A program made the position numbers and the translations under genes. This document shows, one piece after another, positions 34,307-45,000 of a stretch of 64,000 nucleotides of DNA. The stretch's first letter is position 1; each line of letters starts with the position of its first letter. Origin of the DNA: Aquirufa rosea (GTDB lineage: Bacteria > Bacteroidota > Bacteroidia > Cytophagales > Spirosomataceae); the NCBI RefSeq assembly GCF_004118285.1, contig NZ_SDHY01000002.1, positions 186,001-250,000 on the forward strand. The letters run 5' to 3'. Below the pieces are notes generated by a model. That model was not told the DNA's origin, did not search any database, and saw only the letters and a list, made by a program, of their open reading frames with translations.

Positions 34307-35593
34307 ATGTCAATTCCGTTTAAGTCTATCAGTATTTCTCATCGTTCTGCGCCACTCACCATCCGTGAGCAAGTAGCCTTAAGTGAGGAGGAAAGTAGAG
34401 CCTTTGCTATTAAATGTAAAGATCTTTTTGGATTACAAGAAATGTTGGTTGTGTCTACCTGCAACCGAACAGAGGTGTACTATAATACTCCTGAGGATAT
34501 TTCTCAGGATTTGGTGAAAAGTTTGTTGATTGAAAAAGGGATACACCAAACAAAGGAATATACGCCCTATTTTCACCATGAAAATGATGCAGAAGCTTCG
34601 CTACGTCACTTATTTGAGGTGGCTACAGGTTTACAATCTAAGGTAGTGGGGGATTTGCAAATCCCTAACCAAATTAAAAAAGCTTATCAGCAATCGGCTG
34701 ATTTAAATTTGGCTGGCCCTTATTTGCACCGTTTAATGCATACCATTTTTTATGCCAATAAGCGGGTTGCACAGGAGACTTCTTTCCGTGATGGGGCGGC
34801 CTCCGTTTCTTATGCTACAGTAGCTCTAGCGGAGGAGTTATCCCAGGCCATTGCCCAACCCAAAGTATTGATTTTAGGACTAGGGGAAATCGGTTTAGAT
34901 GTTTGCAAAAACATGGAGGACAAAGATTTCGCTGAAATCACCGTCATGAATCGTACCTTGGAGAAGGCTGAAAAAATAGCCCAAGGAAAGCCATTTAGAG
35001 TAGCTCCCATTGAGGATTTATGGAAAGAAATTGACCAAGCGGATATCATCATTTCCTCAGTTAGAAATCAAGATCCTATCATCACTCAAGCTGAGCTTAA
35101 AAAATTGTCTATTTTGACCTTTAAATACTTCATTGACTTATCAGTACCTAGAAGTATTGAAGAAGGCATTGAAAAGATTTCAGGTGTTTTATTATATAAT
35201 ATCGACTCGCTGAAAGAAAGAGCTGATGAAGCTTTGCGCGTGCGTATCGCCTCCATTCCAGATGTCAAGAGGATCATTGAAGAATCAGTACTTAGTTTCA
35301 ATGATTGGTCCAAAGAAATGGAAGTATCTCCTACCATTCATAAATTAAAGAATGCATTGGAGCAAATCCGTAAGGAGGAGATCAACCGTCACTTGAAAGG
35401 ATTAAACCCTCAGGAGGCTGAAAAAATAGAAAAAATCACGGCTAGTTTAGTTCAAAAAATCATCAAACAACCTATCATACATTTAAAAGCGGCTTGTAAA
35501 AGAGGCGAATCCGATTCTATGGTAGATGCTTTGAATGATTTGTTCAACCTAGAAGCCTACGAGGAGCAAGATTCCAACGCTCCTGTTCAATAA
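34307..35593 (+). CDS. hemA: Glutamyl-tRNA reductase
   Basis: First enzyme of C5-pathway tetrapyrrole synthesis; reduces glutamyl-tRNA to glutamate-1-semialdehyde with NADPH. 428 residues from the ATG at 34307. It has SISHRSAPLTIREQVAL at the N-terminus and catalytic C52 in VVSTCNRTEVYY. The tRNA/substrate region follows (VVGDLQIPNQIKKAY), then the NADPH domain with LGLGEIGLDVCKN and a C-terminal dimerisation helix region. GDLQIPNQ differs slightly from the common GExQILGQ but the order of motifs is standard. Frame upstream of 34307 adds nine residues lying across the promoter box. Confidence 0.95.
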   Translation: MSIPFKSISISHRSAPLTIREQVALSEEESRAFAIKCKDLFGLQEMLVVSTCNRTEVYYNTPEDISQDLVKSLLIEKGIHQTKEYTPYFHHENDAEASLRHLFEVATGLQSKVVGDLQIPNQIKKAYQQSADLNLAGPYLHRLMHTIFYANKRVAQETSFRDGAASVSYATVALAEELSQAIAQPKVLILGLGEIGLDVCKNMEDKDFAEITVMNRTLEKAEKIAQGKPFRVAPIEDLWKEIDQADIIISSVRNQDPIITQAELKKLSILTFKYFIDLSVPRSIEEGIEKISGVLLYNIDSLKERADEALRVRIASIPDVKRIIEESVLSFNDWSKEMEVSPTIHKLKNALEQIRKEEINRHLKGLNPQEAEKIEKITASLVQKIIKQPIIHLKAACKRGESDSMVDALNDLFNLEAYEEQDSNAPVQ

Positions 35594-35601
35594 ATATTTC
35601 C

Positions 35602-36057
35602 ATGGATGCTGAAGTATTGAAAAAACTGGCCCGCTACTGCGCCTACCAGGAACGCTGTGTTTGGGAAGTTCAAGTAAAACTGGAAAGCTTATCTGTTTCT
35701 GAGAATGAACAATCAGATTACTTTCTTTGGCTAGAAGACAATAATTACTTGAATCAAGAACGCTTTGCCAAACTTTTTGTCCGATCAAAATTCAACCAAA
35801 AATCATGGGGAAGAAATAAAATCAAGTTTGAGTTGAAGAGATTACAAGTATCAGATTCTCTCATTCATTTGGCCTTAAAAGAACTACATGAACTGCCCTA
35901 TGACTCCGTTCTGAAGAAGCTAATATTTGACAAATTCGAACAGCAAAAGGAAAATAATTCCTGGCTAAAAAAGCAAAAATGCTTTCAATATGCGCTTAGA
36001 AAAGGATTTGAGGCAGATATTGTTTCTTCATTTATTCAGGAACTTCCTACCGAATAA
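35602..36057 (+). CDS. recX: RecX-family regulatory protein
   Basis: 151 residues, all helical. It starts with ARYCAYQERCVWEVQVKL (first RecX repeat), continues with LWLEDNNYLNQERFAKLFVRSKF and WGRNKIKFELKRLQVSDSLIHLAL (the conserved WGxxKIxxELxxxGI-like motif), and ends with KQKCFQYALRKGFEADIVSSFI. RecX modulates RecA filaments. It sits 8 bp after hemA, so it is cotranscribed with it; recA is not in this window. Stop codons converge with the giant surface-protein gene 8 bp away. Confidence 0.88.
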   Translation: MDAEVLKKLARYCAYQERCVWEVQVKLESLSVSENEQSDYFLWLEDNNYLNQERFAKLFVRSKFNQKSWGRNKIKFELKRLQVSDSLIHLALKELHELPYDSVLKKLIFDKFEQQKENNSWLKKQKCFQYALRKGFEADIVSSFIQELPTE

Positions 36058-36065
36058 ACAAAGGC

Positions 36066-39000
36066 TTATTTTGCTAGTCGATTGATGTAGACAAATGTTC
36101 GAATAGTTGGATATTTTCCATTAAAATCAACAGTATAGTAATAAGTCCCATCAGGTAAACGACCATCATTTGTCAATACACCCAGGGTTTTATCGGTTAA
36201 GCCACCCCAATTATTTTGGTAATTTTCTGTTTCATAAACCAATTCTCCCCAGCGGTTATAGATATACAAATGATTAGGCTGCATGCGGAAAATACCTGGA
36301 ATAATCAAGACATCATTCAATCCATCCTGATTGGGAGAAATGGCCTGAGGGGCAAATATATCACAAATATCAGCATCTAATCGATTGTCGATTCCATCCT
36401 TGTCACAATCCGGCAATGCCCCATAATTGATATCATTTTCATATATGTCTAGAATTCCATCATTATCATCATCAACATCTCTGTAGTCTGCAATACCATC
36501 GCTGTCGGTATCTAAAGGATGTAAAGGATCCGGTCCTGCTTCTACAGTGTCTGTTAATCCATTATTATCTGAATCAATATCACGGTAATCGGGCATTCCA
36601 TCTTGGTCACTATCTATGGGATTATTGACATCAGGTCCGACCTCCAATTGATCTGGAATAAGGTCATTATCCGAATCTATATCCCTGAAATCATATTTGC
36701 CATCTCCATCCGTATCCCATGGATGATACACATCTGGGCCCACTTCTACTCGGTCGGGAATACTATCATTATCGGAATCTAAATCAATGTAATCTGGTAG
36801 AGTATCATCATCTGTATCTACTGGCTTCAAGGGATTTAAGCCTGCCTCAATTAAATCAGGAATACTATCTCCATCCGAATCCATATCACGATAATCTGGC
36901 AAAGCATCTTTATCTGAATCTACTGGAATAAGTGGGTCTGAACCTGCCTCTATGGCATCGGGAATCGTATCATTATCGGAATCAATATCTCTAAAATCCT
37001 CTTGCCCGTCACCATCGGTATCTAGTGGTTTGCTGGGATCTGATCCGGCCTCCACCACATCAGGAATCCCATCATTGTCAGAATCAGTATCCCGGTAATC
37101 TGGTTTAGCATCTCCATCACTGTCTAGGGGATGAATCGCATCCTTTCCTGCTTCCAAAGAATCTAGCATTCCATCTTGGTCGGAATCTGTATCTCGGTAA
37201 TCCGACAAACCGTCCAAATCTGTATCAATGGGATTGGAAAAATCTACTGCCTCTACCCGATCCGGAATCCCATCATTGTCTGAATCAGTATCTCGATAAT
37301 CCGGCAATGAATCCTGATCAGTATCCACAGGGTGCATAAAATCAATGGCTTCCAATTGATCAATCAAGCCATCCCCATCTGAGTCCAAATCCCTGAAATC
37401 TTCTTGCCCATCCCCATCGGTATCAAGTGGCTTATTTGGAATAGGTCCCGCCTCTAAACTATCCAACATACCATCATTATCTGAATCCAAGTCGATATAA
37501 TCCAGCAATAAATCTAAATCAGAGTCAACTGGCTTATCTGGATTTTTTCCAGCCTCTACAGAATCTGGAATACTGTCATTATCTGAATCTTCATCTTGAT
37601 AATCTGCCAGACCATCGCGATCAGAATCCACAGGAATTTTAGGGTTTTTTCCGGCCTCCACCTCATCAGGTATCGTATCACCATCTGAGTCCAAATCCAA
37701 ATAATCAGGTTTTCCATCAGCATCAGTATCTACGGGTTTAGTAGGAATTCTACCTGCCTCTACTACATCAGGTATGCCATCATTGTCTGAGTCGTTATCT
37801 TCAAAATCATGCAATCCATCCTGATCACTATCCCTTGGATTTTGACATTCTCCTGCTTCTAAACTATCGGGCATTCCATCATTGTCTGAATCTAAATCTC
37901 TGAAATTAGGAATCTCATCTCCATCTCCATCCGCCCCTAACTCGATACGATCAGGAATACAATCATTGTCTGAATCTAAATCCAGAAAATCTGAAGTTCC
38001 ATCCGCATCCGTATCAATTACCTGAACATATTGACCTCGATCATCCCAGCCATCATCCAAATCATCTTTTAATGACTGGCAAAGGGCACATTTATTTTTT
38101 CCCTCCCAGGCATCTGGAATACCGTCATTATCCGAGTCAAGATCAATAAAATTGGCCAAGCCATCCTCATCATTATCCACATTTCTTTCATCTTGATCCC
38201 CTAACCAATCTCCATCTGAGTCTAAATCTCTATAATTTGGAAAACTGTCACCGTCCAAATCGGCTGTCCCTTCCTGTGCATCCCATATCCCATCATTATC
38301 GGAATCCAGGTCAATATAATCAGGCTTTCCATCCCTATCTGTATCAGGTATTGGGGCAGGTTTACCTCCAAACCCTATTTCTAGAAAATCAGCTAATCCA
38401 TTTCCATTAGCATCAGGCAATTGCCCTTTGATATCTACCCGTCCATCGTAATTTTCATCTATGGCCCCCCGCTTATTGTCAGTAGCTTCCCAAGCATCTA
38501 AAATCCCATCATTATCAGAATCTAAATCCAAATAATTGGGAATACCGTCTCCATCCGGGTCAAATTCTCCCTCAATAGAATCAAGTATACCGTCATTGTC
38601 AGAATCCAAATCCAGGTAATCAGCATGTTTATCGCCGTCAGAATCCCGATTCTTCTCCCGCTCATCTGGAATTCCATCCCCATCAGAATCGGTGTCTAAA
38701 GAATTAACTAAGCCATCTCCATCAAAATCTTGACAAGTTCCTAGTAGCGTATAGGTTTGATAACATTCCATGAAATTAGGTATCCCATCGCCATCAAAAT
38801 CCGCCATGCTAATTTCTATTAATGGACTCTTTACCCTTACTCCGCTTTGACTTCTAAAGGTAAAAAAACCTTTTCCTTCCCTGCCTAGGTAGGTAAATCC
38901 GAGACTGCTCAAATCAGCTATGCCTCGTACAAAATCGGTGGATTTATTCAGCTTATCTCCGCCAGACAATCCAATCACAAATCCCGGTAAATCAGTACTT

Positions 39001-42000
39001 ACTTCCACAGGATTAATCGCCGCATCATAATCTTCTACGATATTCCCAAATTCATCCAATGCTATCAATTTATTTACCCCTACAAAAGGTGTTTCCGTGG
39101 TTTGAGGACTAGTCATCTGAATGGAAAACTGAGAAAATGTACCCGATTTGACACGAACTAGGAACAAAGGGGTATTGACTAAATCATCCGATATGATTTT
39201 AATTTGGATTTTGGCCAGTTCGGTAGCAAATAGAGTCAAGGGAATGGAGGCCAAACCTTGCACAAACTCCACAGACGTGGCAAAACCCAATCTTCTAGCT
39301 TGATGATCTTTATCTAAGGCAAAAGGAAACTGAGAAAGGTAACTTGGATTTGCTCCACTAATAACTACGGTCTTAGTTCCTGAATAGGTATTCACTACTT
39401 GCCCTAGGGCATTGAGTACTTTGACGGTTAAAACTTGTTGGCTACCTGCTAATTGAATCGAGTCTCCTACAATTTGTAAATGACTAGGGTCAATAATCTG
39501 ATCCACTAAGTCCAAGGCTGCCCTCGTCCCTATTCCAGAACTCGGAGTAAAAATCAAAGTATCAATTCCTGCAACACCCGAATATCTAAGTCCTAAACTG
39601 GTCAAATCAGCCCGACCTTTTACAAAATCGCTAGTCAAGTTTAATAAATTTCCTCCGCTTAATCGAGTTACATTGGCCGATTTAACACTTTGAATGAGCA
39701 CGGGATTATTGGAAGCATTAAAATCAATAATGGGGTTATTATATTCATCCAAAGCGCTAAGCACGTTGGTTCCATAAAAAGCCGTATTCAGCACTTGAGG
39801 ACTTTGCAACGTAACAGCCAAATGGTGAAAGCTTTTGGCTAACACCTCAACTGCTAATCGGTCAGCTGATTGCGTTTGAATGACACCCTCCATGGCAAAC
39901 AAAGTATCCAAGCCCGCAGTAAACAATTCCACAGAAATATCTGCTTCGCCCTGATTAAATACAACCGGCGAAGTTTGACCAAAACTGATACCATTCGCTC
40001 GAGCAGAAAAAGGACTAGTAGATGATGCTGAAAGGATACTTCCTACCACAAGATTCTTTGTTCCTGTATAATTGGTCATAACAACATTTTGGGAATTTAC
40101 TGCCCGCAAATGAATTACTTGGCTGCTACCTGCCAATTGTTGATTATTTCCTGATAACAGAAACTTAGATGCCTGCGTGATATCCAACAAAGTTACTTTG
40201 GCCGTAGCACATACCCCCGTATTTACATTGCACACTTGATATATAATGGTGACTGAATCTACTTCCGAAGCTAAGGGAACATAGGTCATAGTGCCTTCAT
40301 TCGGATTAAAACTCACCATACCTTGTGCTGTTCCACCTATACGACTTAAAATCAACAAATTGCTTGGAATAAAATCATCATTAGCTAAAATGTTTAAAGT
40401 GATAGGGCCATCTCGAAATGACTGCTGCTTATTATCAGGAACTGCCTTGGGAATGGTAGGATTGGGATCACTGGCATTAGGGTTACCATCATTATCCAAA
40501 TCGTCATCACAGCTATCTCCTAATCCATCTTGATCTAAATCCTGTTGGCCCGGATTAAATACGGCTGGACAATTATCTTCAAAGTCAATGATTCCATCAC
40601 CATCTGTATCTGTCTCGTCCCTATACTCCAAGGTGGAAAAATACGTTTTTTGATTATAGCCAATCGATTCAATTCCCACACTCATGATACTTAGATTGGA
40701 ACCTGTCTTTAAAAATTGATTGGAGTTGGCATAATGATTCAGCGTATAATAATTACTCCCATCGTTTTTACCAATATCATAACCTAATCGTAGAGAACCA
40801 ATACTAAAAGTAGTGGAGCTAGTATGAACATCGGCATAATTGACCACTTGAGAGCCCACGAAATTGGGCCCAATTCTATTGGCCGAAGTAATAAACCTCA
40901 TTTTTCTATCACGAGCAATTCTAAAATTCCTTCTTAATAAGCCATGATCATACATTGCAGGACTGAGATTTTCTATCAACACTTGTCCTCCCGACAATCG
41001 ACTGATTTTAGTCGAACGATTGGCCAAATAAAAGGCATGCAAATCATTGGGATAGTCCAATAAATTGATTTGATGCCTTTTTTTGATCAATACAAGATAG
41101 GAATCTAATACATTCCCTGCAGCATCCTGCATCTCTACCGTTAAAGTCACTTCATTCTGATTCCCTAAAATGGAATAAGGAATTTCATTATTACCATGCG
41201 TGGAAGAGGAAATCACCACAGCTCCCTTTTTCAGTACATATTTATGAGTAGTATTTAAATAATTGATACTACGAATATTCAAGCGTATGGTATGGAAAGG
41301 AGTAATAAACCAAAGTACATCCTCGTATCGAATCAACCGATCTGCATGGCTAGGGAGCGCATTGATAGAAGATTCTGTGGCAGCATTTAAATTAAACTTA
41401 GCCACATTCTTGAAAAAAGGAAGCACATTGGTCTGGGTACAATTTGCGGTGGCTTGGGCGATATTACTTAGCGCATCCTCAATAGTATTTACTTTGGGCA
41501 TTTTCCTCAGCTCTAGAAAAAACTTCGGAAATAGTTTATCCTTTCCAAAGGTGCTAAATATCCCCTCGAGCAAGCCTACCGGTTTCCAGGCTGTTTCATC
41601 ATCCGTGTTGGTTCCTGTTCCACGGTTATAATCATTATATCCAATCCTATCCCATTTAGCCCAAACATTATAAGGATTCGCATCTAAGTCATTGATGTAA
41701 CCTATGAAATTCTCTTTAAACCAAGAGATATTCAACAGAGATTCATTAAATACCCTCTGTTCATTGTCTGATAAAATAGTATCGAATGCGTAGGCGGTAA
41801 ATAAACTGGCAAAAGCCTCCGCCATGCCTCCATTCTTTTCATTGGTGTTAGGATTATAAGGGAATAAAACCTTACTACTAAAGTCAAAAAAGTTTCGTCC
41901 AAACTCATAGGCTAAAATCACATCTCGATTAACATTGGTGTTGTTTTTGATATTGAAAAACATATTATCAAAACCGCTCACCTCTATCCCCTTCGCGCCC

Positions 42001-45000
42001 ACTAAACCACAACCTGAACCACAGGAAGGTTTTCCAAAAAATACACTAGCACGATTGCCAAAATTGGGATTTCCACCAGCGGGTTCATAGCCTAAGGTAT
42101 TTTTATAAAAATCATAAATGGCATCCGTCCTTTCTATCAATTTTACCAAGGTGCTAAAATCATTTAATTGATCATTAGTGATGTAGGATTTATCAATTCT
42201 CAAAACCACATTTCGCCCTTTGATGGACCAAACGGGAATCTGCCTAGCATTAAATGAAAAATAAATATCACTCGTGAGTTCATACTGATTACCTGTACTT
42301 GGATTACTAATTTCCGCTGGCAGAATTTGAACTATTAATTTGTCGATTGGCAAAGAACTACTTAAAGTTCCTTCCTGTACCTGAATTGTGTCCTTATCCG
42401 CCAAATTATTGAGTATTATTTCTACGGTTGCCTTCCCCTCAAAAAAATCTACCGAGGTGTTGCTTCCCATATTTATCCCTAACACGGTAGAAGCAATTGC
42501 CCCTATATTTTTGGAAACGCTTTCTGTAAACACGAGAGATTTTGTCCCTGAATAAGTTCTTACCCATATTCCTTGGGCATCCAATGCTTGTATTTGTATA
42601 TATTGACTCCTTCCTAAAAATTGTACGCTCGAACCTGAAATAGCAAGTCGTTCCACCTCCCCAGAAATTTTCATATTGCTCACTGTCATACTAATAAGAC
42701 TAGAATCAGCGCTCAAACTAAATATGAAATTCGGTGCTGATGGGTCTACGTTGGTCGAAAGAGTCTTATCCAATTTTGACCAAGTAGTTTGTTTTTTTGT
42801 TCTAATGGAAGAACTATAATAACTCAAGCCTAAAGCGGTTAAATTGGCTACTCCATTCACAAAATCGCTTGATTTATTCAACACATTCTCCGCATTTCCA
42901 AATAGGAAACTGGCATTAGTATTGGTAGAAATTTGAATTGGATTTTTAGAAGCATCAAAATCTAGGCAAATATTCCCAAAAGCATCCTGAACAGTCAAGG
43001 TATTGGTTCCCACAAATTTTTGACCATTGGTTTGCGGACTTGAGATAGAAGCAAACATTTTAGCCACTTGATTTGCCTGCACCTGAACCAGCCAATCCGA
43101 AAGTGAGATGACTCCTTGATTAGAATTTTCTTTTAAGGATATGGCCGCGAGTTCCGCCAAATAAAGCGTCATCTTGACGAAGGCTTTACCATTTTTGAAG
43201 TTAATATTGATTACCTGACCAAAGGTAGCTGTACTTAGACCCGCAGAATCTTGTACGATAGGTTTAAAATTACCTATGGCTCTAGCTCCTGAAAAAATAA
43301 TGGCTTTAGTTCCTTGATAATCCGTAACTAAATTACCCTGTAGGTCGATGGCCTTAATTTCCACCCATTGACTGTTTCCTGCTTTGACAGTATTACTTGT
43401 TCCATTAAGTGAATAATATGTGATGGGAATAAACTTATCAATGCGAATGGTATTACTTAGCCCAGAAAACCCTGTGGAACTTGTAAAATTTATTTGTACA
43501 TTACCTGTAGCACCACTAAAATAAAAACCCAAGGCCGTTAGATCAGCTACTCCTTGCGTAAAATCTGAGGCTCGGTTTAGCAATGGCTGATCACTGGCAT
43601 TTTTGAAGCCAAGCTTTGTAGCAGAACTGGAGCTTAAACTAATGGGATTCTCAGCGGCATTAAAATCCAAACAAGTATTTCCATATTCATCGGCAACGGT
43701 TAGGGTATTTACCCCAGTAAAGGGCTGCGAGTTATTTTGTGGACTGGCTAGTTGGGGCAATAATTGGTAGACAGATGATGCCAAGACATTTATCTTCAAT
43801 TTATTCTTTTCCAATGGCAATAGCGTTCCTAATTCATAAGCCCCCAAGGAAGTTGTTTCCGCTTTATAAAGCGTTACTTGAACCTGGGCTACTCCAGCGG
43901 TAAAATTTAAGGCGGTAGCTTGACCAAATGGGATGGGCACATTTAAGTTATTGTAAGCCAATGCTTGGAAGTTGGAACTTAATGGTTTGCCTGCACCCGT
44001 AAAAATGACCGATTTTATTCCGTTAAAGGCGTAATAAATATTTCCTAGGGTATCCAATAAGCTTACTTTTACCACCTGACTTTTACCCGCAGTCCATAAG
44101 GAATCCCCTTGGATTTTAAGCGGGTAAATATTTTGATAATTGGGATATATGATAATGAGTGGGCTCTTCACTTCAACCCCATTGGCGGATCTAAATGTAA
44201 AAGTCCCTTCTCCAATAGCTCCTTGATAAGAAATTCCCAAACTAGTCAAATCCGCCAGGCCTAGTTTGAAATCTGTCTTTTGATTTAGTATATTATTATT
44301 ATCTTTTCCTAAACCCAACACCTGACCATTCATGGTGGTACTAACGGTGATAGGATTAAGTGAGGCATCAAAATCAGTTATTATATTTCCAAAATTATCT
44401 AGAGCGATAAGTTGATTGGAATCCACCCAAGTGGATTCCACATATTGCTTATTGGAAATAATTAATTGGAATTTGGCAAAATGGCTGGGAGTTACTTCAA
44501 TCAATAATGGTTCATTTGTCGCAATTCCCGCTTCCCTCACGGTAAATAATATTGGACTTGCCTTGTTCAACATCAACTCTACTTTAGCTTCCCCAGAAAC
44601 AAATTCCACATCAATGGGAGTATTTATTGATTGATTATTCACTTTCGCTATTACTTGCTCCATTGTACCATTGATTACCGCTTTAAATTGTACACTTTTC
44701 TTACCAGAGTAGAATGTTAATTTTTGCCCGTTGATATCCTTTAAATTAATTGTAATAGGCTGAGTAGTTCCCGCCTCTTGGGTAACATTACCCATCAAAG
44801 AAAATTTTAAATCTGGATTATTATTGATTTGGAAACCAATACTTTGGCCTCTGATCTCATTTTTTCCTTTCAAATTTGACGAAATCCGTATGTAATCCTC
44901 TTCTCCCAGATACATTAGTCTTCCAGTTAGATTGGCTACACCCTTTACAAAATCATCTGAACTATTGAGTACAGAGCCTCCAGACAATCCAGTAAGTTTC

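Noticed and set aside
36371-38806. Regular 100-bp periodicity that could suggest a CRISPR or satellite array
   Set aside because: The period is the 34-residue TSP3 unit of an open coding frame, with diverged codons and no identical repeats or spacers.
41263-41631. 122-codon plus-strand frame inside the giant-protein gene
   Set aside because: Antisense shadow; no start context or domain, and the minus strand is continuously coding.
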